DNA from: Crocinitomix algicola
Lineage (GTDB): Bacteria; Bacteroidota; Bacteroidia; Flavobacteriales_D; Crocinitomicaceae
Reading direction: 5' to 3'
Length of the DNA: 64,000 nt
Assembly: GCF_001661595.2 (NCBI RefSeq)
Contig: NZ_LYPF02000018.1
Span: 62,001-126,000, forward strand
Shown here: positions 1 to 9,001 of the stretch, piece after piece
Position numbering within the stretch: the stretch's first letter is position 1
How the letters are laid out: the number at the start of each line of letters is the position of its first letter
Position numbers and translations under genes: made by a program
The notes under the pieces: generated by a model
Databases searched by the model: none
The model's input: the letters and a program-made list of their open reading frames with translations, nothing else
Told to the model about the DNA's origin: nothing

Positions 1-90
1 TCAGTCATGGGCTATGTTTATGGGTTAATGATCCTACAAGTCATTGCTATCTCAACTTACCTCATCACACTAAAGTATAAAAAGACATGA
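1..90 (+). CDS. Partial membrane protein, C-terminal end only
   Basis: The first reading frame is open from base 1 and ends at TGA 88-90, leaving 29 residues. They form a hydrophobic segment followed by a short basic tail (LKYKKT), as at the end of a polytopic membrane protein. The stop overlaps the ATG of the next gene in an ATGA arrangement, so it belongs to the same polysaccharide operon. A Wzx-type flippase would fit the position, but no diagnostic motif is visible, so that is only a guess. Confidence 0.5.
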   Translation, partial: SVMGYVYGLMILQVIAISTYLITLKYKKT

Positions 91-1202
91 CAAAAAAAAT
101 TATTCATATAGCTCTTGGAAAAGCAAATCCAAATCGTATGAATGGTGTTAACAAGGTCATTCATAGTTTAATTTCAGCGCAAGTTGAAATGGGAGTTGAT
201 GCAGAACTTTGGGGAATAACATTTAATACAACACATAATTATCCGACTAGAAACTTTAAAACGTATACTTTTTTAGACTATCGATTTAAATTTAAATTAG
301 ATTATTCTTTAAAAGAAGCCATTAAAAGTCTTAAAAATAAAACCAATCATTGCTTCCATCTGCATGGTGCATTTACTCCTCAACTTTATAGTGTAGCGCG
401 TTTATTAAAAAAGTATCGAATTCCTTACATTCATACTCCTCACGGAGGTTACAACCTTAAAGCTCTTGAAAAATCCAATCTTCGTAAAAAATTATACATC
501 GTTTTTTTTGAACGTTTTTTGGTCAATAATGCACACGGAATTCAACTAATAGGTCAATCAGAAGTGGAAGGTTTAAACCGATATTTTAAACCAAAAAAAT
601 ATGCTTTCATTCCAAATGGACAAGAGAAATTATTAGACAAAATTCCACCAAAAACAAAAGGTGAGCCTTTAAACCTTGGCTATCTAGGACGAATTGATAT
701 TCATACGAAAGGATTAGACATTTTGTTTGAAGCATTAGCAATTGTAAAAGATACCGTCGAAATACGACTAAGTATTATCGGTGAAGGTGGAGAATTAATT
801 GATTTAAAGACAAAAGCTGATGAACTAGGACTGTCAGAGTTTATAGATTTTAAAGGCGCTAAATTTGGAGAAGAAAAATATAAGTGTCTTGAGCAACTTG
901 ATGTTTTTTGCTTAGTCTCTAGGAATGAAGGGTTACCTGGAGTCGTGTTGGAAGCTGCTGCCGTTGGAGTACCTTCGATTATATCGATAGGTACAAATAT
1001 GCGCCCTTATGTTGAGCCAAACAATGCAGGCTGGATTTTAACGAATTACAATGCTAAGGCTTTGGCTGAACACATAATAGACATCAACCAGGAAAAACAA
1101 AATCATACACTTTTAGAAAAATCTGAAAATGCGCTCTGTATGATAGACAAAGTCTTTTCATGGCGTAAAATTGCCGAAGAATTAGGAGATTTATATGCTT
1201 AA
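87..1202 (+). CDS. Glycosyltransferase family 4 protein
   Basis: A 371-residue GT-B fold glycosyltransferase, expected to add a sugar from a nucleotide-sugar donor to a lipid-linked glycan on the cytoplasmic face of the inner membrane. The N-terminal acceptor half contains HTPHGGY near residue 117. The donor half begins at LGYLGRID (about residue 197), continues with HTKGLDIL, and carries the retaining-family E-x7-E motif in NEGLPGVVLEAA (about residue 280). The start overlaps the upstream stop (ATGA), and the end overlaps the next gene by 8 bp, which suggests translational coupling. The sugar and linkage cannot be read from the sequence. Confidence 0.85.
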   Translation: MTKKIIHIALGKANPNRMNGVNKVIHSLISAQVEMGVDAELWGITFNTTHNYPTRNFKTYTFLDYRFKFKLDYSLKEAIKSLKNKTNHCFHLHGAFTPQLYSVARLLKKYRIPYIHTPHGGYNLKALEKSNLRKKLYIVFFERFLVNNAHGIQLIGQSEVEGLNRYFKPKKYAFIPNGQEKLLDKIPPKTKGEPLNLGYLGRIDIHTKGLDILFEALAIVKDTVEIRLSIIGEGGELIDLKTKADELGLSEFIDFKGAKFGEEKYKCLEQLDVFCLVSRNEGLPGVVLEAAAVGVPSIISIGTNMRPYVEPNNAGWILTNYNAKALAEHIIDINQEKQNHTLLEKSENALCMIDKVFSWRKIAEELGDLYA

Positions 1203-2496
1203 AAAGGAGCCATATTTTTTGCGTAATATTGAGTGGATACTCACCTTAATTTTGTTCATTAAAATTGCTGGTTATTTTTCGATTACAGACATTAAAATTA
1301 TAACCCAAATATTTAAAGTGATCAGTCGTGTGGGGATGACAGGAGTTATATTATTACTGTTAATGAAACTAAAAGCACTTGGCTGCATTAACATCTTACA
1401 AATAAGAAATAGTATGAGCGTTCTACTTTATCTCTTGTATTTAGGATTAGGTTTCGCGTCATTTACTTGGTCTACTGACCCAAAATACTCAGCTCTTCAA
1501 TGGTTTATGACTTTCGAAAGTTTTGTTTTTGTTTATATCTATTTTAAAGTAGTCTATACAATTAACCATTATTTTGACCATCATTTTATCGATTTGGTCA
1601 AAGTATTTACAAAAGCAACTTTTCCGATTTTAGTTATTTTTATCGTTGGATCTTTTGCCTTACCCGAATTCTTTTATCGGGAAATGAGAGGTGGTGAAGA
1701 AATTCGTTTGGGTGGATGGATAATGAACCCTAATGAATTAGGAATGCTTGCCAGTTTAAATGGTGCATTAGCTTATGTTTTATTAGAAAAAAAAACAGCC
1801 AAGACTCAACTTTACCCCATCTTATCAATTATTGCCGCTTTAGTGATTTTAGTCCTTACTTCTAGTCGTTCTTCGCTCATTGGATTTCTCTTAATAATTG
1901 GAATATTAGTTTTACAATCCGAGAATAAAAAATTGAAAATTTCCTTAATAGTTCTCACTGTATTAGCCGCGCCATTCGCCATTAAAACAATCATTTTTAA
2001 AGATGGTGGAGGTGTTGAAGAAGTACTTTCGATGACAGGTCGTTTACCTTTTTGGACTGCATTGTTGAATGAAGGAATCGTGAAGGAACCCTTTTTTGGC
2101 TATGGGTTTATGCGTATAAACTATACCGAATACTTTCAAGGATTAAATACTTATCCCGGTAAAATGACTCACAATACTTTCATGCAGATACTGATGAATC
2201 TGGGATTTGTAGGTTTATTTATAGGCCTCATGCAAGTCTTCTTTACGGTCAAAAATTATTTTAAAAATAGAAGTGACAGCTATGCCAGCTTTTTCATTGC
2301 TCTATTTATTCCTGTTATGATAAACTCTTTTACGGAGTTTGGAATCTTTGGGGACGCCAACTATGGCATTCTTTTTTGGCAATTTTTAATCTTTCTTTTT
2401 GTCTTCGAAAAACGTGCGCACTTAACAAGTTTGGAAAAAGCGTCAATTAAACGATTTGAAAAACGATTTAAGGATTCCCAAAATGGGAATAGCTAG
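1195..2496 (+). CDS. O-antigen ligase/polymerase (Wzy-like) membrane protein
   Basis: A 433-residue polytopic membrane protein with about ten or eleven hydrophobic segments. The motif TSSRSSLIGFLLIIG near residue 222 is typical of the Wzy_C/O-antigen ligase superfamily, and the larger periplasmic loop expected in this family lies near residues 275-330 (GRLPFWTALL, then a Tyr/Phe-rich stretch). Such proteins polymerise lipid-linked repeat units or ligate the polymer in the periplasm. It overlaps the preceding glycosyltransferase by 8 bp. The last codons (SQNGNS, stop) lie inside a repeated palindromic element described separately. Polymerase and ligase cannot be told apart here. Confidence 0.8.
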   Translation: MLKKEPYFLRNIEWILTLILFIKIAGYFSITDIKIITQIFKVISRVGMTGVILLLLMKLKALGCINILQIRNSMSVLLYLLYLGLGFASFTWSTDPKYSALQWFMTFESFVFVYIYFKVVYTINHYFDHHFIDLVKVFTKATFPILVIFIVGSFALPEFFYREMRGGEEIRLGGWIMNPNELGMLASLNGALAYVLLEKKTAKTQLYPILSIIAALVILVLTSSRSSLIGFLLIIGILVLQSENKKLKISLIVLTVLAAPFAIKTIIFKDGGGVEEVLSMTGRLPFWTALLNEGIVKEPFFGYGFMRINYTEYFQGLNTYPGKMTHNTFMQILMNLGFVGLFIGLMQVFFTVKNYFKNRSDSYASFFIALFIPVMINSFTEFGIFGDANYGILFWQFLIFLFVFEKRAHLTSLEKASIKRFEKRFKDSQNGNS

Positions 2497-2511
2497 TCCA
2501 TATTGAGACAA
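2475..2511 (+). repeat. Repeated palindrome + ATTGnGACAA element, copy 1
   Basis: Positions 2475-2489 read TTCCCAAAATGGGAA, a 5-bp inverted repeat with a 5-base spacer, extended by one A/T pair to 2474-2490. The block ATTGAGACAA follows with its TTG at 2503-2505. A second copy at 7661 has the same palindrome, the same 13-base distance from GGGAA to TTG and the TAG stop codon at the same offset. This copy covers the stop of the Wzy-like gene and the 25-bp gap before the next gene. Confidence 0.7.
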
Positions 2512-2521
2512 AACTGCAAGC

Positions 2522-5254
2522 ATGAAACATTTTAAACCGTTGAAAAACAACGTTTTAACATCTTTGGCACAATTCTGTACGCATGGTTTGAAAAACAGAA
2601 TTATGTTCGGTCCTCAAAAAATTAAATTTTCAGATCTCGCCTTAATTTCAAAAATTATGGTGGGAACAAAAACCAATTTAATCATCTTTGATCCCTTAGG
2701 TCAAGTAATTTATGATGAAGAGGGAAATTTTAAGAAAAATGCAAAAAATGTTTTTGTAAATTTTGGGCAAGAGGTAACGACTTTCAAAGAGTTCAAGTTG
2801 AATGATTTTGATGCCATTCTTGACTTTGGTTCTGTTAAAAATATTCAATCATTTAAAGCTCATAGCTTTCAGGTATTTTCTACTAAAGCGAAAGATGTTA
2901 AATGGATTACAAAATCAGAAGACCGGTCCAATTCTATTCTTAACTTTCTTAACACAGACAGTGTTCGAGCAAAAGTAATTCGAACGGGTTTTAAAGCATT
3001 AAATTGGATGCGTTTGTCACACTTAATCAGTACTTCTTTTAAGGTTTACAATCAGGGGAACAAACTGCATTTCGAGAATAACTTACCTGAAATTAGCTAT
3101 GATAATTATTCAATTTTCTGTGGTGTTCCTGGCGTTTACAGAAAACCGGTTATACAACTAGTAGAAAACAACAAACCCGTTTCTTTTGTAAAGTTGGCAG
3201 TATCACAGAATAGCCACATTCAAATTGAAAAAGAAAGAAATATACTGAGAAAAGTAAATCAAATTGAGTTTACAAATTTAAGTGTTCCTTCAATTTTGGA
3301 AACAAAAAGTGAAATCTCATTAGCCACTTCCCCATTGTTTAAAACATCCAATTCAAAAATTAATGATAACATTTTAATCGAAAGTTTAATTCAAATCAAT
3401 TTTGCGCAGCAAAAGCACGTAAAATTTAGTCTTTCTAAAACAGCTTTTGATATCAACAAGCGTTTAGAATGGTTAAAAAACAACGGAAATGATACTGATT
3501 TATCATTAATTAAAAAACTTGAATTAGTGTATGAAAACCTGGATAAGCACCAATACCTTTTCACCTCTATTGCCCATGGCGACTTTACTCCTTGGAATAT
3601 CATATTAGGAGAAAAACCACAAATTATTGATTGGGAAATGGCCGAAAACGAACGTCCTTTGTTCTATGACCTTTTCCATTTTATTTTAAGCAAAGAATTA
3701 TTTATCAACCGAAATACGGACGGTCTTCACGCCTTAAAAAAAATTAAGAAAGTGCTTGCTAGTCCCCCTCTTACTACAATTACAAATAAGTATCGCGTAA
3801 ACATTGAAACAAACTTAAAAATTTATTTATTACACAAAATTAGCGAGCAACTTGTACTCTTTAACAAACAACGTATTGTCCATCACGAACATGAGATGTT
3901 ACGTATTTTATGGATGAACATTTTAGACCACTTTTTACCTCAAACAACTACAGTGGATCAACGAAGAGCTTTCCTACAACAAATAGAGGGGGTACTACAA
4001 GCCAAATCCTATGCTGCGATTAAATTTTTACATAAACAATTTACTGAAATTCCTGAAACCAGCGATTTAGACTTGATTATCGCAAAAAAGGATATCGAGT
4101 TAGTGATTAAATTCTGTAAAACACATCCGTATGTTGAAATGACAAAAGTGTTTCAGGACGCACATATGCATACGATAAAATTATTTTTTAAAAATGGTTC
4201 TTTCTTATCGATAGATCTCATTCATGAATTATCTCGGAAAGGAGTGAAATTTATTAAGATTGAAGATTATATTGCCTCTGCCGAACCAGTAAACAATGTC
4301 AACAGACCAACTTTATATTTTGATTTTCTGTACCTCATTTATTTTTACAATTTAAATGGCCAAAACATCCCAACTAAGTATAAAAATTATCTTCGCGACC
4401 GCTTAAATTCTGAAGAAGAAAAAGAGACACTCCTCACTAAAATAAATGCAAAAACTGGTTTAAATTATTCACAGCTCGATTTCTATTTTCTGTTGAAAGA
4501 ATCTGACCGAACATTACTCCAAAAACAAGTGAAGCAATCCAACAGTTCTTTTGGACTTTTAATAAGACGTTTTAGGTATTTAAGCTTCACCCTTAAAAGA
4601 ATGTTGACTGATTATGGAAAAGTTATCACATTTTCAGGTGTCGACGGAGCAGGAAAGACAACTGTTTTGACTAAAATTCAAACAGAGTTAACCAAAACTT
4701 ATCGAAAAGAAGTTGTCATTTTAAGACATCGACCGGGCATTTTACCAATTATTTCCACACTCAAATATGGGACTAAAGAAAAGGCCGAAAATGCGGCGTC
4801 AAATAGGCTTCCGAGACAGGGAAAAAACAAAAGTTTTTTAAGTTCTTTATTGCGTTTTGGTTACTATTATATGGATTATATTTTTGGTCAGGTATTCGTG
4901 TTCTTCAAGTATCGTTTAAGAGGTAAAATCATTATTTATGACCGATATTATTTCGATTTTATCAATGACGCAAAACGATCAAATATTCAACTTAACAGAA
5001 AATTCATTAAACTACTTTATGCCTTGGTACATAAACCAAAATTCAATTTCTATTTGTACAATACTCCTCAAGTTATTTTATCACGAAAAAAAGAGTTAAA
5101 AGCGGAGGATATCATTCAATTGAACACCAATTATGCGCAATTGTTTAATGAACTACAGGCTCAGCAATCAAATTCAGAATACATCCAAATTAAAAATGAT
5201 TATTTGGATGAAACGGTGAACAATATTATGCAACGATTAAAAATTATACTATGA
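2522..5254 (+). CDS. Fusion protein: phosphotransferase-like + nucleotidyltransferase-like + thymidylate kinase-like P-loop
   Basis: A 910-residue protein with at least three recognisable regions. Around residues 350-375, HGDFTPWNII and then IIDWE match the catalytic and metal-binding loops of aminoglycoside phosphotransferase/choline kinase-like enzymes. Around 505-570, SDLDLII followed by a second carboxylate in LSIDLI resembles a minimal nucleotidyltransferase. From about 704, GVDGAGKTT is a Walker A motif, and DRYYFD near 802 matches the thymidylate kinase DR(Y/F) motif. The N-terminal 150 residues are unrecognised. It sits in a polysaccharide operon, so a role in phosphorylating or activating a sugar or lipid-linked intermediate is plausible but unproven. 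It overlaps the next gene by 4 bp. Confidence 0.75.
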   Translation: MKHFKPLKNNVLTSLAQFCTHGLKNRIMFGPQKIKFSDLALISKIMVGTKTNLIIFDPLGQVIYDEEGNFKKNAKNVFVNFGQEVTTFKEFKLNDFDAILDFGSVKNIQSFKAHSFQVFSTKAKDVKWITKSEDRSNSILNFLNTDSVRAKVIRTGFKALNWMRLSHLISTSFKVYNQGNKLHFENNLPEISYDNYSIFCGVPGVYRKPVIQLVENNKPVSFVKLAVSQNSHIQIEKERNILRKVNQIEFTNLSVPSILETKSEISLATSPLFKTSNSKINDNILIESLIQINFAQQKHVKFSLSKTAFDINKRLEWLKNNGNDTDLSLIKKLELVYENLDKHQYLFTSIAHGDFTPWNIILGEKPQIIDWEMAENERPLFYDLFHFILSKELFINRNTDGLHALKKIKKVLASPPLTTITNKYRVNIETNLKIYLLHKISEQLVLFNKQRIVHHEHEMLRILWMNILDHFLPQTTTVDQRRAFLQQIEGVLQAKSYAAIKFLHKQFTEIPETSDLDLIIAKKDIELVIKFCKTHPYVEMTKVFQDAHMHTIKLFFKNGSFLSIDLIHELSRKGVKFIKIEDYIASAEPVNNVNRPTLYFDFLYLIYFYNLNGQNIPTKYKNYLRDRLNSEEEKETLLTKINAKTGLNYSQLDFYFLLKESDRTLLQKQVKQSNSSFGLLIRRFRYLSFTLKRMLTDYGKVITFSGVDGAGKTTVLTKIQTELTKTYRKEVVILRHRPGILPIISTLKYGTKEKAENAASNRLPRQGKNKSFLSSLLRFGYYYMDYIFGQVFVFFKYRLRGKIIIYDRYYFDFINDAKRSNIQLNRKFIKLLYALVHKPKFNFYLYNTPQVILSRKKELKAEDIIQLNTNYAQLFNELQAQQSNSEYIQIKNDYLDETVNNIMQRLKIIL

Positions 5255-6543
5255 GTACACATAATCGGCATATATTAATTACAGCCTATGCTGTTAATCC
5301 ATATAAAGGTTCGGAGGATGGAACTGGTTGGAATATTCCATTAGAATTAGCAAAAAGGAATAATATTAGCGTTATCACACGTAAAAATAATCAACCAGAA
5401 ATTGACCGATTTTACCGTGAAAATCCAAATCTAGCTGCCCTAAAAAATCTGACTTTCTATTATTACGACTTGCCAAAATGGGCTATGTTTTGGAAGAAAA
5501 AAATTGGAGAAAGAGGTTATGTGCTTTATTACTATTTATGGCAAATGTTTATACCTTTCTTCATTCGAGCGAATAAAATTCAATTCGATATTGCTCACGC
5601 CTTGAACTTTCACAGTGATAGTCATCCTCAATTTTTATGGGTATTTGGAAAACCTGTAATGTGGGGTCCTATTGGACATCACCGTAAGGTTCCTAAGCCT
5701 TTTATTAAAAGATTCTACAGTACTAAAACGTTTTGGAAAGATCGGTTATACAATTCGGTTAAGTTTCTCATGAGGAACCTTGATCCTTTCTATTATATAT
5801 CGAAATGGACGGCAAAACGAATCTTTGTTATTAACTCAAAAATCAATGATTCAGTGAGAGCTAACCCTAAAAAAATCATTATTTTACCCGCGGTAGCCAC
5901 CAATAATGTCGCTAGTCCACCCGTTTTGCATAACAATTATTTTAACGTACTTTCTGTGGGACGGTTTACCTATATGAAAGGTTTCGATTTAACAATAAAA
6001 GCATTCGCTACTTTTTATCACCAACTTGAAAAATCTGATCAACGCAAAGTCAAATTAACATTAGTTGGAAAAGGGGAAGAAACAAATTTAATCAAAGCTC
6101 TTATTCAAACTGAAGGATTAAGCAGTGCTGTCAAAATCATAAAATGGGTCGATCACAAAGAAATGCCTTCCATTTACCATGATTCATCTGCTTTTATTTT
6201 TGGCTCACATGAAGGTGCTGGAATGGTTGTTCCTGAAGCACTGGGGTATGGTGTGCCTGTTATATGCTTTAATAATGAGGGGCCTGGAGAATTATGTGAT
6301 AATTCTAACGCTATTAAAATTGATCCTACTACCTACTATGAAGCCGTTCACAATTTTGCAAATGCCTTAAATGAGCTTTATCAAAATCCTGGTAAAAGAG
6401 AAGAGATGTCTAGAGCCGGGGTTGAATACGCCAAAGAAAAATTCAATTGGTCCTACAAATCAAATGTAATAAATGAGGCTTATGATGCTGCCTCTCTCAA
6501 AAAGCACGAATCCCTACTAATTAAAAGAACAAGAACTACATGA
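5251..6543 (+). CDS. Glycosyltransferase family 4 protein
   Basis: A 430-residue GT-B glycosyltransferase of the exopolysaccharide operon. The donor-binding half starts at VLSVGRFTYMKGFDL (about residue 230), and the E-x7-E motif is in HEGAGMVVPEALGYG (about 320). The N-terminal half begins ILITAYAVNPYKGSEDGTGW, a pattern seen in a subset of GT4 enzymes that use the Gly-rich loop near the donor. The ATG lies in ATGA with the upstream stop, and its own stop overlaps the next ATG in the same way, so three genes here are tightly coupled. Specificity is unknown. Confidence 0.85.
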   Translation: MSTHNRHILITAYAVNPYKGSEDGTGWNIPLELAKRNNISVITRKNNQPEIDRFYRENPNLAALKNLTFYYYDLPKWAMFWKKKIGERGYVLYYYLWQMFIPFFIRANKIQFDIAHALNFHSDSHPQFLWVFGKPVMWGPIGHHRKVPKPFIKRFYSTKTFWKDRLYNSVKFLMRNLDPFYYISKWTAKRIFVINSKINDSVRANPKKIIILPAVATNNVASPPVLHNNYFNVLSVGRFTYMKGFDLTIKAFATFYHQLEKSDQRKVKLTLVGKGEETNLIKALIQTEGLSSAVKIIKWVDHKEMPSIYHDSSAFIFGSHEGAGMVVPEALGYGVPVICFNNEGPGELCDNSNAIKIDPTTYYEAVHNFANALNELYQNPGKREEMSRAGVEYAKEKFNWSYKSNVINEAYDAASLKKHESLLIKRTRTT

Positions 6544-7682
6544 AAAATATTGCCATCTTCCATCCTAGCACCGAACTTTACGGTGCTGATCGCATTATGG
6601 TTAATGCTGCAAATGCGATGCGCGAAGGTAATATTACGATATACCTACCTAAAGAAGGTCCGTTGATTGAATTCATACATAAAAATCTTCCAAATGCAGA
6701 CGTGAAAATTGTTGATTTCATGCCGGTAATTCAACGTTCGATGTTTTCACTGACCGGAATTAAGACGGCACTTAAATATTACCGCAAATTTAAATCCTAT
6801 TTTAAGTCAGAACACAAAAATAAGAACTTTGATCTCGTTTATGTCAACACTTTAGCATGCTCATTGTGTCTTCCCTTATTAAATCGAAACAAATACAAGG
6901 TAATTGTTCATGTACACGAAATTCTTGAACACCCTAAAATTGTCGCTAAAGTAACTGCCAAGCTGGCTTCAAAGTATGCAGATCGTGTTGTATGTGTTTC
7001 TGATGCAGTAAAGCAGAACCTGCTGAATTACACAAAAGACGCAGACAAAATTATTGTACTAAGAAATGGTATTGATCCGATAGATCGAGAAATTCAACTC
7101 CCTAATATGCAAGTGGAGTTTTTTTTATTTGGTAGGATTAAACCTGAAAAAGGGCAATGGTATTTGATAGAAGCTCTCAAAAAAATTAACCCTAACACCC
7201 TGGAATTAGCACATTTCAACCTCGTAGGAGGAACGGCTGCTGGTCGAGATGACTTACTTTATGATTTAAAAGCAAAAATAAAATCATATGAACTGGAAGA
7301 ATTTATATCTCTTATCGGTTTTACTGAAAACATAACTCCACTTATTTCTTCGGCTGATGTTTGCCTAATTCCTTCGCAAATGAAAGATCCTTTTCCGACA
7401 ACCGTTTTAGAGGCAATGTCAATTGGAAAAACAATCATTACGACAGATACTGGTGGAGCCAAAGAAGCTGTTATTAATGGTGAATCCGGTTTAATTATTC
7501 CACCAGATGACCCTCAAAAGTTTGCTGATGCCATTGAATTTTGCATTCAAAATCGCTACGAAGCTAAAGACCTGGGATATAACGCAAGAGATCGTTTTGA
7601 AGAAAATTTTACCCTTGAACATTTTAATTTAAAATGGCGAAAACTAATCGCTAAACTTTTTTCCCAAAACGGGAAGAATTAG
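6540..7682 (+). CDS. Glycosyltransferase family 4 protein
   Basis: A 380-residue glycosyltransferase with an acceptor half containing IAIFHPSTELYGADRIM at the N-terminus and VHVHEIL near residue 126. The donor half contains FGRIKPEKGQWYL (about 199) and the E-x7-E-like region DPFPTTVLEAMSIG (about 283). It follows the preceding gene with a 4-bp overlap. The C-terminus reads SQNGKN then TAG and coincides with the second copy of the palindromic element. The upstream Wzy-like protein also ends in SQNG plus two residues although the proteins are unrelated, so the shared DNA element sets these codons. Donor sugar unknown. Confidence 0.85.
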   Translation: MKNIAIFHPSTELYGADRIMVNAANAMREGNITIYLPKEGPLIEFIHKNLPNADVKIVDFMPVIQRSMFSLTGIKTALKYYRKFKSYFKSEHKNKNFDLVYVNTLACSLCLPLLNRNKYKVIVHVHEILEHPKIVAKVTAKLASKYADRVVCVSDAVKQNLLNYTKDADKIIVLRNGIDPIDREIQLPNMQVEFFLFGRIKPEKGQWYLIEALKKINPNTLELAHFNLVGGTAAGRDDLLYDLKAKIKSYELEEFISLIGFTENITPLISSADVCLIPSQMKDPFPTTVLEAMSIGKTIITTDTGGAKEAVINGESGLIIPPDDPQKFADAIEFCIQNRYEAKDLGYNARDRFEENFTLEHFNLKWRKLIAKLFSQNGKN

Positions 7683-7697
7683 TTCAAATTGCGACAA
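7661..7697 (+). repeat. Repeated palindrome + ATTGnGACAA element, copy 2
   Basis: Positions 7661-7675 read TTCCCAAAACGGGAA, and TAGTTCAAATTGCGACAA follows to 7697. Over about 37 bases it matches copy 1 at 2475 except at roughly eight positions, with identical spacing and an identical offset of the TAG stop codon (7680-7682). It is followed by a 90-bp gap before the next gene, in an operon where most other genes overlap. Confidence 0.7.
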
Positions 7698-7720
7698 CTT
7701 CAACTTACAAATAAAAGTAA

Positions 7721-7743
7721 AAACTCCCAAAAATAGGGTGTTT
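7721..7743 (+). promoter_or_regulatory. Imperfect hairpin in the gap before the DUF1972 glycosyltransferase
   Basis: AAACTCCC (7721-7728) can pair with GGGTGTTT (7736-7743) with one mismatch around an A-rich loop. No U-tract follows on the plus strand, so it is not a classical terminator. It echoes the CCC-AAAA-GGG core of the palindrome 46 bp upstream. It could be a weak attenuator or a protein site. Confidence 0.3.
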
Positions 7744-7778
7744 AAGAGGTTTGGCACAAATTTGGAACTCAAGTGGTC

Positions 7779-8999
7779 ATGCCAAAACAAAAAAAAATAG
7801 CATTAATTGGAACAGCAGGAGTACCTGCTAAGTACGGTGGTTTTGAAACGCTTGCACACAATTTAGTTGAAAAATTGAATAATGAATTTGATGTTCACGT
7901 TTATGCAAGTAAAAAAATCTATCCTAAAAATGAACGACCTCAATATTGGAAAGGTGCTAGAATACATTATTTAAGACTTTCTGCCAATGGCATTTCAAGT
8001 ATATTATATGATTTTCTATCAATGCTACATGCCATCCGATACGCTGATACCTTAATTGTTTTAGGTGTATCGGGTGGTTTATTTATTCCTTTTATCCGCC
8101 TCATTTCACGAGCAAAAATTATTGTGAACATAGACGGTTTGGAATGGAGACGAGATAAATGGTCAAAACCCGTTAAAAAATTCCTTCAAATCTCAGAACG
8201 ACTTGCCGTCCGTTATTCACACGCAGATATTACCGACAATTTATCCATCAAAAGATATACAGCAATCAAATATGGATCAATAAGCCATATGATTGCATAC
8301 GGAGCCGATCATTGTATAAACACAAAAATTCAAGCTTCAGACTTTAATAAATATCCATTCTTAAAATTACCCTACGCCTTCAAAGTTGCACGTATTGAAC
8401 CCGAGAATAATATCGACCTGATACTAAAAGCATACACACAATTACCAAATCAGCAACTTGTTATTGTCGGCAACTGGAAGTCTTCCGATTATGGGACAGA
8501 ACTTCAAGCAACCTACAATAAATTCATGCATATGCATCTTCTTGATCCAATTTATGATCAAACTCAACTCAACGTGCTTCGAGGAAATTGTACATATTAT
8601 ATACATGGCCACAGTGCGGGAGGAACGAATCCTTCTTTAGTAGAAGCCATGTTTTTAAAATTACCGATTCTGTCCTTTGATGTATCGTTTAACAGGGCTA
8701 CAACTCACAATAAAGCCATTTTCTTTAAAAATGAGCAAGAATTAATTCAAAAAGTAAATCAACTGACAAGAAAAGAACTCACTACAACCGCTGAAGAATT
8801 ATACAAAATTGCACAACAAGAGTATACCTGGAAAAAAATTGCGAATCGATACCGCTCATTGGTGTACCTCACACAAATCGCAGGGTTTAAAGCTAACTAC
8901 AAAAATTATGAGAAAAATCTTGCGGATGAAAAATGGATTACTGCTAAGTATCCCCATTTACTAAGACAAAATTACAATTTCAACCACCTCAACGATTAG
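7779..8999 (+). CDS. DUF1972-type glycosyltransferase (rhamnosyltransferase-like)
   Basis: A glycosyltransferase whose N-terminus, IALIGTAGVPAKYGGFET (from about residue 6), is the hallmark of the DUF1972 group. Members in other bacteria include capsule and exopolysaccharide rhamnosyltransferases. The C-terminal half carries GHSAGGTNPSLVEAM (about residue 285) at the position of the donor-site Glu. I place the start at ATG 7779 (406 residues); a GTG two codons earlier at 7773 is possible. It lies 96 bp after the preceding gene and 2 bp before the initiating transferase gene. Linkage and sugar are not certain. Confidence 0.8.
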   Translation: MPKQKKIALIGTAGVPAKYGGFETLAHNLVEKLNNEFDVHVYASKKIYPKNERPQYWKGARIHYLRLSANGISSILYDFLSMLHAIRYADTLIVLGVSGGLFIPFIRLISRAKIIVNIDGLEWRRDKWSKPVKKFLQISERLAVRYSHADITDNLSIKRYTAIKYGSISHMIAYGADHCINTKIQASDFNKYPFLKLPYAFKVARIEPENNIDLILKAYTQLPNQQLVIVGNWKSSDYGTELQATYNKFMHMHLLDPIYDQTQLNVLRGNCTYYIHGHSAGGTNPSLVEAMFLKLPILSFDVSFNRATTHNKAIFFKNEQELIQKVNQLTRKELTTTAEELYKIAQQEYTWKKIANRYRSLVYLTQIAGFKANYKNYEKNLADEKWITAKYPHLLRQNYNFNHLND

Positions 9000-9001
9000 C
9001 T

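Noticed and set aside
7752-7768. Sigma-54-like sequence TTGGCAC-AAAT-TTGGAAC before the DUF1972 gene
   Set aside because: The -24 half looks good, but the -12 half lacks GC and the spacing is off by one base.
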